64,000 bases of DNA from Candidatus Poribacteria bacterium (GTDB lineage: Bacteria; Poribacteria; WGA-4E; GCA-2687025): contig JAPPNK010000005.1 in the NCBI GenBank assembly GCA_028818695.1, forward strand, positions 84,715 through 148,714. Direction: 5' to 3'. Numbering within the stretch: position 1 is the first letter of the stretch; each line of letters starts with the position of its first letter. The notes below the pieces were generated by a model. It saw nothing but the letters and a program-made list of their open reading frames with translations. It was not told the origin of the DNA and made no database searches. A program made the position numbers and the translations under genes. Below, piece after piece: positions 44,405-51,843 of this stretch.

Positions 44405-44780
44405 AGACATTGAAACAGGGGTTGACCTGATCGAGATTGAACAAGTCGAACGCGCGCTGGAGCGTTGGGGCGAGCGTTTTAAAAAACGAGTCTATACAGA
44501 CTCCGAACAGGCTTACTGCGATTCAAGGGTGAAACCGAGCCAGAGCTACGCCGCGCGTTTTGCCGCAAAAGAAGCGGCGATGAAGGCTCTTGGAACAGGC
44601 TGGAACGGCGTCGATTGGAAAGAGATTGAGGTGACGCGAAACCGCCGAGGCAAACCGAGCATACAATTTCACCGCCGCGCGCAGGCCGTTTTTGAGCGGA
44701 TGAATGGACAAGCGGCGCGGTTGAGCTTATCGCACACGGAAGGGATGGCGATTGCCCATGTGGCGCTTCTCTTGGGTTAG
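44394..44780 (+). CDS. acpS: Holo-[acyl-carrier-protein] synthase
   Basis: 128 residues. Transfers 4'-phosphopantetheine from CoA to acyl carrier protein. GVDLIEIEQVERALERWG has the magnesium Asp, and YAARFAAKEAAMKALGTG the Glu and CoA lysine. LSLSHTEGMAIAHVAL is the C-terminal strand. ATG 44394 follows AAAAGAG and overlaps folP. An in-frame start at 44328 would add 22 unrelated residues. Confidence 0.94.
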   Translation: MPIEDIETGVDLIEIEQVERALERWGERFKKRVYTDSEQAYCDSRVKPSQSYAARFAAKEAAMKALGTGWNGVDWKEIEVTRNRRGKPSIQFHRRAQAVFERMNGQAARLSLSHTEGMAIAHVALLLG

Positions 44781-45756
44781 CGCATTCATGACGCTTGCGG
44801 CGTTCTCTCTTTGGGGAAAGCCCGCGGAGCTGCCGTTTCTATATGAGCTAAATCCACCTGTTCATCAGGGATCGGGCGGCGTCCTCGCGGCGCAGGTTCC
44901 GGAGCTGAGATGGAGCGTCATGGTCGTCAGCGCGCCGGAAACGCGCGTTGAGCTGCGGCGCGCGCTCCCGTCGGGCGGAAGCGAAACTGCAGGGCGTCTC
45001 ATACGAGAAGGGTATGCAGCCCGTCGATTTCAGGCGGCGCTTCCGCTTGGAAAGACAGCCGCTTTGCGGTTCGAAACCGCGTTTCGCTCCTCAGGCGAAT
45101 TTGAGCGCATCGACTCAGACGGCTCGTCGCTGCATGCCTTTGCCGACTCGGACTGGCTCACGGGCGTCTCGATTCAGAAGCGTTTTAACAAAATAACCGC
45201 CTCCGCCGGCGGAAAATGGATTCGCGCAAAGCGGGGCGGGGAGCGCGTCGACCATGCGTCTGCATGGGATATTCATCTGGCGTATGAGCCGAATGAGCGG
45301 TGGCGTTTCGGCGTCCATGCGCGGAATTTGAGCGGCTCCGATCTGTCCAGTCTCGGTCCCCCCTCTCGTGTGCGAGGCGAAACAGCGGCGGGGGTTCAAC
45401 ATCGAATGCGGCTCTCTTCAGATTTTGCGCTGCTGCTCTCCGCGGACGCGCGCTTTCCGTCCCCGCATGCCGCTCAAGGTTCCGGCGGGGCGGTTCTTGC
45501 CTATCAAAACTGGATTGGAGCCGCCGCGGGATACATGCGGCGCGCCGAGCGTTGGAAGGCGGACTATCTGCCGGCCAACGCCGACGAAACGGCCGTCGAC
45601 GAGCGGCTGTGGATACAGAGCGGGCCGACCGCAGGGGCATGGGCGCGTCTTGGCGCATGGAAAATCAGCGGGTCGATCAGCCCCGTTTATGTCCCGAATC
45701 TGCCCGGAGTTGAAAAGCCTTACCAGTGGTCTGTTGAAATTGCGCGGCGTATGTAA
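44758..45756 (+). CDS. Outer-membrane beta-barrel protein (PorV-like), 332 aa
   Basis: Signal peptide (WRFSWVSAFMTLAAFSLWGK), then a relaxed form of the N-terminal signature (LYELNPPVHQGSGGVLAAQV) and alternating strands (AALRFETAFRSSGEFERIDS, ERWRFGVHARNLSGSDLSSL) to YQWSVEIARRM. It overlaps acpS by 23 bp. Weaker similarity to PorV than the genes at 19655 and 51824. A general porin-like barrel is possible. Confidence 0.7.
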   Translation: MWRFSWVSAFMTLAAFSLWGKPAELPFLYELNPPVHQGSGGVLAAQVPELRWSVMVVSAPETRVELRRALPSGGSETAGRLIREGYAARRFQAALPLGKTAALRFETAFRSSGEFERIDSDGSSLHAFADSDWLTGVSIQKRFNKITASAGGKWIRAKRGGERVDHASAWDIHLAYEPNERWRFGVHARNLSGSDLSSLGPPSRVRGETAAGVQHRMRLSSDFALLLSADARFPSPHAAQGSGGAVLAYQNWIGAAAGYMRRAERWKADYLPANADETAVDERLWIQSGPTAGAWARLGAWKISGSISPVYVPNLPGVEKPYQWSVEIARRM

Positions 45757-45778
45757 AGGCGCTAGACGGGAGACCTCT

Positions 45779-46222
45779 TTGCTGCGTTACACGATGAACC
45801 ACGAATGGATCAACATTCAAGACGAGACGGGAACGGTCGGGATCACCGAGCGGCGGTTGCTTGAGTCGGGCGACGTCGTGTATATCGACCTGCCGGAGCT
45901 GGGAGCTGTGTACGGGATGATGGAGCCTGTCGGCATCGTTGAGACGAGGGAAGGCTCCGAGTTCCTGTTCAGATCGCCAGTGAGCGGAAAGGTGGTTGCG
46001 GTGAATCCGAACCTTGAAAGCGAGGCTTCGACTCTGAACGATTCGCCTGAAGAGAAGGGATGGATCTTCAAAATAGAGCTGCGCGATCCGAGCGAGGTTC
46101 GCCGCCTCATGACCGAATCGGACTACGCTTTCTATGAGGAGAAGGAACGCTCCCTTGACCCTTACAGCGGCGAGGACGAGATGGACGAGTTTAACGAGAG
46201 CGATTACAGCTTGGACGATTAG
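45779..46222 (+). CDS. Glycine cleavage H-like protein lacking the lipoyl lysine
   Basis: 147 residues. LRYTMNHEWINIQDETGTVG matches the GcvH N-terminus, and SPVSGKVVAVNPNLESEAST, LNDSPEEKGWIFKIEL and MTESDYAFY match the rest of the fold. Where GcvH has ESVKA, this has ETREG one residue out of register, with no lysine in the hairpin. It cannot be lipoylated there. An extra acidic tail follows (DPYSGEDEMDEFNESDYSLD). The TTG start at 45779 has GGGAG six bases ahead. An open frame upstream to 45368 overlaps the barrel gene in another phase. No gcvT or gcvP nearby. Confidence 0.82.
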   Translation: MLRYTMNHEWINIQDETGTVGITERRLLESGDVVYIDLPELGAVYGMMEPVGIVETREGSEFLFRSPVSGKVVAVNPNLESEASTLNDSPEEKGWIFKIELRDPSEVRRLMTESDYAFYEEKERSLDPYSGEDEMDEFNESDYSLDD

Positions 46223-46317
46223 CGCGGCCGGCGTCCAGGAGCTCGGCGCTTGAAAAATGGCGCGGAAGCGGTCATCATACTGATCAAATGTGCGGGGCGA
46301 GATGAAAGGGCGGCTGT

Positions 46318-46635
46318 ATGCGTTGGAAGTTACTCGGCGCGGCGCTTCTGCTAGGGGCGTTGAGCCAGTGCGGAGGCGACATGACGAACAACGGCAAGGC
46401 GAACGTGGAGGGACGGCCGGCGTCGGCGTATGTGTACGAGTTTCGGACGCCGGAAGAGCTGCGCGATTTCCGTTTCCCGTCCGACGCCCTCGGCGCGGTC
46501 GGTTTTCGATTGACCCGCATTGAAAAAGAGACGCAGGAATTTCGCGCCGTTCCGTTTTTCAACGAAGACGGACAGCACTCGCTGGACGACGACTTTGTCA
46601 ACACCGAACTGATCCGCATCATCGTTTTTCGTTGA
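46318..46635 (+). CDS. Small putative lipoprotein, 105 aa
   Basis: Hydrophobic leader (LLGAALLLGALSQCGG), with a cysteine at 18 in an imperfect lipobox (LSQC), then about 85 residues with a likely alpha/beta domain (YVYEFRTPEELRDFRFPSDA). No family recognised. It ends 3 bases before tsaD. A weak promoter (TTGAAA, 17 bp, CATCAT at about 46250-46278) lies ahead. Confidence 0.65.
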   Translation: MRWKLLGAALLLGALSQCGGDMTNNGKANVEGRPASAYVYEFRTPEELRDFRFPSDALGAVGFRLTRIEKETQEFRAVPFFNEDGQHSLDDDFVNTELIRIIVFR

Positions 46636-46638
46636 CCG

Positions 46639-47646
46639 ATGGCTCTTGTTCTCGGCATTGACACCTCATGCGACGACACCTCTGCCGCCGTTGTAGAGGA
46701 CGGGCGAAACATTCTATCGAACGTCGTCTCGTCGCAGACATCCACGCACGCGCAATTCGGCGGCGTTGTGCCGGAGCTCGCCTCCCGCAAGCACGCGGAG
46801 AACATCACGCGCGTGATTGATGCCGCCCTGAAGACGGCAGGCGCGGAGCTGAACGACCTGGACGCGGTCGCCGTGACGAACCGCCCGGGCTTGATTGGCG
46901 CGCTGCTTGTCGGCGTTGAGGCGGCGAAGGCGCTCGCGCTTGCCTGCTCCCTTCCGCTCATCGATATTCATCACATTGAGGGGCATATTTACGCGCCTTC
47001 GATGACGGCAGATCTGCCGTTTCCGCATCTTTGCCTGACGGTGTCGGGGGGGCATACGCTCTTGGCGCTGGTCGAGGCGGATTGGACGATGACGGAGCTC
47101 GGCTCCACGCTGGACGACGCGGCGGGCGAGGCGTTTGACAAGGCGGCGAAAATGCTCGGCTTAGGCTTTCCCGGCGGTCCTGCGATTGACCGTCTCGCGC
47201 AGGAAAATCTGGAGACGCCCGTTCCGTTTCCCGTCCCGATGCGGAATAAACCTGGGTACGATTTCAGTTACAGCGGTTTGAAAACAGCGGTGCGTTACTA
47301 TCTTGAAAAGCGGGGCGGGGCGGATTCCGCGTCCGCATCGGCTGTCGCGGCAGGTTTTCAGGAGGCGGCGGTTGAGGCGCTCATCCACAAGACTTTTCGG
47401 GCGGCGAAAGAGACGGGCGTTCAGGCGGCGACCGTCACAGGCGGGGTCGCATGCAATTCGCTGCTGCGCCGGCGGGCGGCAGAGCGCGGAAAAGAGCTCG
47501 GCATATTGACAGCGTATCCGCCCCCGGCGCTCTGCGTCGACAACGGGGCGATGATCGCCGGCGTCGGATATGTTCGCTGGAAACAGGGGCGAAAGGCGAG
47601 CCTCAACCTGTCCGCGGCGCCGAACGGGGAGCTGCCAAACCGGTGA
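46639..47646 (+). CDS. tsaD: tRNA N6-threonylcarbamoyladenosine synthase subunit TsaD
   Basis: 335 residues. Transfers the threonylcarbamoyl group to A37 of ANN-decoding tRNAs. GIDTSCDDTSAAVVE (7-20), HHIEGHIYAP with metal ligands H112 and H116, SGGHTLL, GEAFDKAAKMLGLGFPGGP and CVDNGAMI (Asp ligand) are all present. The next gene is the TsaC/YrdC protein, overlapping by GTGA, so two steps of the same pathway are coupled. Confidence 0.96.
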   Translation: MALVLGIDTSCDDTSAAVVEDGRNILSNVVSSQTSTHAQFGGVVPELASRKHAENITRVIDAALKTAGAELNDLDAVAVTNRPGLIGALLVGVEAAKALALACSLPLIDIHHIEGHIYAPSMTADLPFPHLCLTVSGGHTLLALVEADWTMTELGSTLDDAAGEAFDKAAKMLGLGFPGGPAIDRLAQENLETPVPFPVPMRNKPGYDFSYSGLKTAVRYYLEKRGGADSASASAVAAGFQEAAVEALIHKTFRAAKETGVQAATVTGGVACNSLLRRRAAERGKELGILTAYPPPALCVDNGAMIAGVGYVRWKQGRKASLNLSAAPNGELPNR

Positions 47647-48248
47647 ACGATCCAATTCAAGAAGCGGCGCGTCGACTGCGCCTCGGCGAAATCGTCGCCA
47701 TACCGACCGACACGGTGTACGGGCTTGCGGCTGATCCGCGCAACTCTGAAGCGATTCGCAAGCTGTACGAGGCGAAGCGGCGCGACCTGTCAAAGCCGAT
47801 ACCGCTTCTCCTGTCGGACGTCTCGGCGATAGAGAAGGTGTGCGGTTCTCCGCCGCGGTCGGCGCGCCGTTTGGCGGAGCGTTTTTTCCCCGGCCCGTTG
47901 ACGTTGGTCATGCGCCTCGCCACGCCGTTTCCGCCGATACTGAACGCAGGCGGCGAAACCGTCGGCGTCCGCGTCCCCGACCATGAGACAGCGCGCGGTC
48001 TGATACGGCGAATGGGGGGAGCGCTGGCTGTCACGAGCGCAAATCTGTCCGGAAAAGCTCCCGCCTTGAAGGTTGAAGAGTTGGACCCCGCGTTTGACAA
48101 TCTGTTCATTCTAGACGGCGGCTCTACAGGGGGCTTTCAGGCGTCAACGGTGGTGGATGTGTCGCGCGATCCGCCGCTTGTTTTGCGGGAGGGGGCTTTG
48201 CCGGTCCGTGCAGTCATGGATGAGATTCGGAGCGTTGGGCAGTTTTAA
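47643..48248 (+). CDS. tsaC: L-threonylcarbamoyladenylate synthase (TsaC/YrdC/YwlC)
   Basis: 201 residues of the Sua5/YciO/YrdC family, making threonylcarbamoyl-AMP from threonine, bicarbonate and ATP. IVAIPTDTVYGLAADPRN, KLYEAKRRDLSKPIPLLLSD, FFPGPLTLVM, VGVRVPDH, and VTSANLSGKAP are diagnostic. No C-terminal Sua5 domain, so it is the short form. The GTG start at 47643 overlaps the tsaD stop. Confidence 0.94.
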   Translation: MNDPIQEAARRLRLGEIVAIPTDTVYGLAADPRNSEAIRKLYEAKRRDLSKPIPLLLSDVSAIEKVCGSPPRSARRLAERFFPGPLTLVMRLATPFPPILNAGGETVGVRVPDHETARGLIRRMGGALAVTSANLSGKAPALKVEELDPAFDNLFILDGGSTGGFQASTVVDVSRDPPLVLREGALPVRAVMDEIRSVGQF

Positions 48249-48250
48249 TA

Positions 48251-48287
48251 TAAAAAGCGCCGCACAGCGAAAGAGCCGCGCGGCGCT
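48251..48287 (-). terminator. Intrinsic terminator of hsp20
   Basis: AGCGCCGC (48256-48263) pairs with GCGGCGCT (48280-48287). On the minus strand TTTTTATATTAAAA follows. It also sits directly after the TsaC stop and could work weakly in both directions. Confidence 0.75.
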
Positions 48288-48307
48288 GTTGTGTCCGGGC
48301 GAAGCGA

Positions 48308-48745
48308 CTATCCTTGCGTGACGACGATGTCGCGGGCGCGCAGACGCTCCACTTTCGGCAGGTGAACGCGCAGAACGCCGTCCTTGAAGGACGCCTCCGC
48401 CGACTCAGCCTGGATGGAGGCGGGCAGCGTCAGCGAGCGCCGGAATTTGCCGTACTGCCGCTCGGCGTAGTAGACGTTCGCGTTCTCGTCGCCCTCTCGC
48501 TCCCATTTCTTTTCGCCGTCGATGTTCAGCGTGTTGTCCTTGACATTGACGCGCACATCTTCGGCGGCGATGCCGGGCAGCTCAACGGCGACATCCACCG
48601 CGTCGGCAGATTCAACCACTTCGACAGCCGGGAGCCAAGTCTTAGGCCGCGCCTGCGCGAAGAAGGACGGGAACGGCGAGAAAAAATCTCCGAAGTCTCC
48701 GAAGGTCGGAAGGTTCGGCTGCCTTACATTCAGTTTGACGGACAT
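48308..48745 (-). CDS. Small heat-shock protein Hsp20
   Basis: 145 residues. N-terminal Phe-rich arm (LPTFGDFGDFFSPFPSFF), alpha-crystallin domain (about 42-140: AVEVVESADAVDVAVELPGI, RVNVKDNTLNIDGEKKW) and the conserved A-x-x-x-n-G-V-L (ASFKDGVLRVHLPK). A holdase chaperone forming oligomers. ATG 48745 follows AAAGGAAACAAACC. The frame remains open for 267 further bases upstream, but those residues do not resemble an Hsp20. Confidence 0.94.
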   Translation of the reverse strand: MSVKLNVRQPNLPTFGDFGDFFSPFPSFFAQARPKTWLPAVEVVESADAVDVAVELPGIAAEDVRVNVKDNTLNIDGEKKWEREGDENANVYYAERQYGKFRRSLTLPASIQAESAEASFKDGVLRVHLPKVERLRARDIVVTQG

Positions 48746-48796
48746 GGTTTGTTTCCTTTCATGCTTCATGGTTGATTGCCCTTTCGGGTTTGGCTT

Positions 48797-48825
48797 TATA
48801 TAAGCATAAGCAAGAACGGCGCCAA
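48797..48825 (-). promoter_or_regulatory. Putative promoter of hsp20
   Basis: TTGGCG (48825-48820), 17 bp, TATATA (48802-48797). No box at the usual distance and no CIRCE element. A sequence resembling the box core (ACTCAA...GCGCCA) lies further upstream at about 48850-48870. Confidence 0.5.
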
Positions 48826-48960
48826 CATGATGGGCGGGGAGAATCCGCCTATGGCGCAGGTTGAGTCCAAAGGCGTTCGACGGGAGTGCGCCATTTTGAC
48901 ATACAACGGGAACGAAGCGATCAATATGGCGCATCAGCGACCGTCCCCGACCGCATACGG

Positions 48961-49127
48961 CTGACCTCATGCGTAAAGTTGGGACAGTTGAACGACCAAA
49001 GCCTTTATTCATGGGAAAAAGGCGTCGCCAACCAGGCCGTCATTCCCGCGCAAGCGGGAATCTAGAGGGCCGCAGAAGACGTCCGCGTTCGCATGCCGAC
49101 ATGCCCCAACTTAAGACGTAAGGTCAG
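48961..49127. repeat. Box-flanked intergenic cassette, copy C (167 bp)
   Basis: The same length and plan as 41164-41330: CTGACCTCATGCGTAAAGTT at the left, a REP palindrome near the centre (49042-49061) and the inverse box at the right (AACTTAAGACGTAAGGTCAG). Its right box is the one ahead of rpmG. The interval 48826-48960, before it, holds no gene I can support. Confidence 0.8.
49042..49061. repeat. REP-like palindrome, copy 3
   Basis: ATTCCCGC GCAA GCGGGAAT, identical to the copy at 41244-41263. Confidence 0.85.
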
Positions 49128-49165
49128 ATACAGCGCTTGACAGACGCATCTTCCAGCGTTAAACT
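49102..49165 (+). promoter_or_regulatory. Promoter of rpmG-moaB with upstream box
   Basis: Box ending at 49127, a 9-base gap, -35 TTGACA (49137-49142), 17 bp, -10 TAAACT (49160-49165). Confidence 0.75.
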
Positions 49166-49207
49166 TGCATCGCATACAACCATCGACTTAATAGAAGGAG
49201 CGGAGCA

Positions 49208-49360
49208 ATGCGTCGACTCATACGCCTCGTGACAGAAGACGGCAAATCGACCTATGTCATGAAAAAGAAGGTGGACCCTGAAAAGGCGAACCAGCGCATG
49301 GAGATCAAAAAATACTCCCGTTACCACCGCAAGCACATGATCCACCGAGAAAAACGGTAA
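49208..49360 (+). CDS. rpmG: 50S ribosomal protein L33 (bL33, zinc-free form)
   Basis: 50 codons, easily missed by length filters. MRRLIRLVTEDGKSTYVMKK, then NQRMEIKKYSRYHRKHMIHR. The pattern IRLVT...G...Y...K.....P.....LKKYS...RKH..H.E is that of bL33, with no CxxC pairs. AAGGAG stands seven bases before ATG 49208. It starts a transcript of its own, and moaB follows 3 bases after the stop. In most genomes rpmG lies near secE or rpmB, so this location is unusual. Confidence 0.85.
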   Translation: MRRLIRLVTEDGKSTYVMKKKVDPEKANQRMEIKKYSRYHRKHMIHREKR

Positions 49361-49363
49361 GCC

Positions 49364-49870
49364 ATGAGCTACGAGCAGCATCAAGAGGCGGCGGCGGATC
49401 GTCCCGCCGCCTGCGCGGTCGTCACCGTCTCGGACACGCGGACGCCTGAAACGGATGTGAGCGGCGCGTATATTCAGCAGGCGCTGAAAGAGGCTGGACA
49501 TACCGTGTCGGGGTACGCTGTCATCAAGGACGAGCCAGATCAGATCCAGGCGGCGCTGGAGCGGTGGACGGGCAAGGAGGAGCCGCAGGCGCTCATCTTC
49601 ACAGGCGGAACGGGCATCGGAAAGCGCGACACGACCTTCGATATTGTGAGCGCTTTTTTAGAAAAAACGTTGCCGGGATTCGGCGAGATTTTTCGTTATT
49701 TGAGTTACGAGGAGATCGGCTCCGGCGCGATCATGTCGCGGGCAACCGCCGGCGTCGCGCGGAACACGATCGTGTTTTCGATACCCGGCTCTCGAAACGC
49801 GGTCGGCCTCGCAATGGAAAAGCTGATCCTGAAAGAGCTGCCGCATCTGGTGTGGGAGGTCGCTCGTTAG
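49364..49870 (+). CDS. Molybdenum cofactor biosynthesis MoaB/Mog family protein
   Basis: 168 residues. AVVTVSDTRTPETDVSGAYI (about 18-37), LIFTGGTGIGKRDTT (77-91), PGFGEIFRYLSYEEIGSGAI and SIPGSRNAVGLAMEKLI mark the molybdopterin-binding fold. It may adenylylate molybdopterin, or be a non-catalytic MoaB. No other moa genes are in the window. Translated right after rpmG. Confidence 0.92.
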   Translation: MSYEQHQEAAADRPAACAVVTVSDTRTPETDVSGAYIQQALKEAGHTVSGYAVIKDEPDQIQAALERWTGKEEPQALIFTGGTGIGKRDTTFDIVSAFLEKTLPGFGEIFRYLSYEEIGSGAIMSRATAGVARNTIVFSIPGSRNAVGLAMEKLILKELPHLVWEVAR

Positions 49871-49894
49871 CCTAAAGAGCGGGGATAGAGGCGT

Positions 49895-51343
49895 ATGAAC
49901 CGGGCGAACGAACGCAGCCCCGCGCGGCAGGTCGGGGTGACATGGCGCGCGGTCGCCCTAGGGGCGGTTCTATGCGTCCCAAACGTGTTCTGGGTGCTGG
50001 AAGTGGAGGGGATGTGGCACTCAGGACATCCGACGACCATCTCGCTCTTCTGGAACGTCGTTCTCAACATTTTTCTCCTCATTATTTTTAATTTTATAGC
50101 GCGCCAGTTCCGCCCGGCATGGGCGCTGAATCAAGGCGAACTCATCACAATCTATGTCATGCTTTCGGTCGCCTCCGGGCTGGCTGGGCATGACGCGCTC
50201 GCCCTCACCATACCCGCCGTCCCGCATGCGTTCCGCTTTGCGACGCCTGAAAACCAGTGGGCGGAGATGTTTTTTCGATACATACCCGAACATCTGGTCG
50301 TGTTCGATCCTGAGCTGAAGATCATTGACGGATTTTATGAGGGCGACTCGCTAGATCAGTTTTATGCGTGGAAAACGCTGCGCCCTTGGCTGCGGGTGAC
50401 GCTCTGGTGGACGAGCCTGATTGCCGCGCTCGGGCTGGCGATGGTCAGTCTGAACGTCTTCGTCCGCAAGCAGTGGACGGAGCATGAGAAGCTGGCGTAT
50501 CCGATCATTCAGCTGCCGATGGCAATCACGGAGAAGGGCGGCGCGTCCGGCTTTTTCAAAGACAAGATACTCTGGATCGGCTTCGGGGGGGCGGCGGCGC
50601 TGGACATCTTGAACGGCTTGAACGCGCTGTACCCGTTTGTGCCGGGGTTTGCGGTGCGGCACGATCTGCGCACGCTTCGGTTCACGGAGCGTCCGTGGAG
50701 CGCGATGGGAGGCGTCCCCGTTCCGCTGTACCCGTTTGTGATCGGGCTGGGTTATCTGCTTCCGCTTGATCTCTCTTTTTCGATGTGGTTTTTCTTTGTG
50801 TTTAAGAAGCTGCAGCAGGTGTTCGTGTCGGCGACCGGCATGCGCGTCGCGGGCGCCCCGTTTTTGAGCGAGCAATCGATAGGGGGATGGCTGGCGGTCT
50901 TTTTTGCGGCGGTCTGGTCGACGCGGAGGCATCTGGCGAAGGTCGCGAAGCATCTGGTCGGCGTCCAGAAGATGGACGACAGCAAGGAGCCGATCAGCTA
51001 CCGCGCGGCGGGCGTCCTGCTTCTTGTCTGCTCGGCGTATATTGTGTACTTCTGTTTGAACGCGGGGATGACGCTTCCGATCATTTTGCCTTTTTTCGCT
51101 TTCTTTTTTGCGATTTCAATCGGCATCACGCGGGTCAGAGCCGAGTTCGGACCGCCGGCGCATGAGATGGCCGGCATGGTGAACGCCCAGCAGTTTTTGA
51201 TCAACATCCTTGGGACGCGCGGGTTCGGTTTTCAAAATCTAGGCGTCGTTCCGTATTTTTGGTTTTTAGCGGACGCGGTTATCGAGAGCATATCATGCCG
51301 CATCAGCTGGAAGGGTTTAAAATGGCGGAACGGGCGAATATGA
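49895..51343 (+). CDS. DUF6785-type multi-pass membrane protein, N-terminal part of a frameshifted gene
   Basis: 482 residues with about ten membrane helices, paralogous to 52903-54819 (QGELITIYVMLSVASGLAGH, PHAFRFATPENQWAEMF, RYIPEHL, QWTEHEKLAYPIIQLPM). Homology stops at about 51255 (VVPYFWF), after which the frame runs into unrelated residues and a stop at 51343. The matching continuation is in the -1 frame at 51259-51843. One extra T in either T5 run (51256-51260, 51263-51267) would restore a 649-residue protein. Family name from memory; function unknown. Confidence 0.8.
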   Translation: MNRANERSPARQVGVTWRAVALGAVLCVPNVFWVLEVEGMWHSGHPTTISLFWNVVLNIFLLIIFNFIARQFRPAWALNQGELITIYVMLSVASGLAGHDALALTIPAVPHAFRFATPENQWAEMFFRYIPEHLVVFDPELKIIDGFYEGDSLDQFYAWKTLRPWLRVTLWWTSLIAALGLAMVSLNVFVRKQWTEHEKLAYPIIQLPMAITEKGGASGFFKDKILWIGFGGAAALDILNGLNALYPFVPGFAVRHDLRTLRFTERPWSAMGGVPVPLYPFVIGLGYLLPLDLSFSMWFFFVFKKLQQVFVSATGMRVAGAPFLSEQSIGGWLAVFFAAVWSTRRHLAKVAKHLVGVQKMDDSKEPISYRAAGVLLLVCSAYIVYFCLNAGMTLPIILPFFAFFFAISIGITRVRAEFGPPAHEMAGMVNAQQFLINILGTRGFGFQNLGVVPYFWFLADAVIESISCRISWKGLKWRNGRI

Positions 51344-51843
51344 ACACGAAACGGCTCGTGTTCGCCATCGGCGCCGCTCTCGTGATCGGCTCCCTCGCAT
51401 CCTGGTGGGCAGGCGTGAGCGAGATGTACCGTCTGGGGCATGCGCGCGCCGCCCCGTTCGTCGGGCATATCGGTCAGTTCAACTGGGTCGCCGGCCATTT
51501 CAGCAACCCCGTCGATCCGAACCGTCCGGCGATGGCGGCGATGGCGGGCGGGATGCTCTTCACGTTCCTGCTGATGCTGATGCGCATGAAGTTCATGTGG
51601 TGGCCGTTTCATCCGGCGGGGTATGCGATTTCGATGACGTTTGGAGTGGAGTATTTTTGGTCATGCTTGGTGATCTCATCAGCGTTGAAGCTGATCATTC
51701 TAAAATTTGCGGGCATGAAGGCGAACCGCAGGGCGACCAAGTTTTTCTTCGGAGTGATCTTGGGCGAGTACTGCGTCGGCGCCTTCTGGAGCGCGCTGAG
51801 CGTAATTTTACAGGCGAGGACATATGACTTTGCGCCAGGTTAA
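51259..51843 (+). CDS. DUF6785/6784-type membrane protein, C-terminal part of the frameshifted gene
   Basis: The rest of the protein that starts at 49895: MPHQLEGFKMAERANMNTKR, four membrane segments, and the paralogous WWPFHPAGYAISMTFGVEYF and LILKFAGMKANRRATKFFFG. Without the upstream part it would lack most helices. It could be translated alone from ATG 51295 by coupling, or as a -1 frameshift product. It ends inside the start of the next gene (20-bp overlap), so downstream reading is kept. Confidence 0.75.
   Translation: MVFSGRGYREHIMPHQLEGFKMAERANMNTKRLVFAIGAALVIGSLASWWAGVSEMYRLGHARAAPFVGHIGQFNWVAGHFSNPVDPNRPAMAAMAGGMLFTFLLMLMRMKFMWWPFHPAGYAISMTFGVEYFWSCLVISSALKLIILKFAGMKANRRATKFFFGVILGEYCVGAFWSALSVILQARTYDFAPG

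Noticed and set aside
45368-45778. An N-terminal extension of the GcvH-like protein
   Set aside because: It is in the wrong phase inside the barrel gene. The GcvH motif starts at the TTG 45779 with its own ribosome site.
48313-48775. A plus-strand open frame opposite hsp20
   Set aside because: Antisense of the alpha-crystallin domain and terminator; no start signal.
41164-49127. A CRISPR array or phage attachment sites
   Set aside because: The repeats are long, few and at distant loci. There are no spacer series, no integrase and no tRNA gene nearby.
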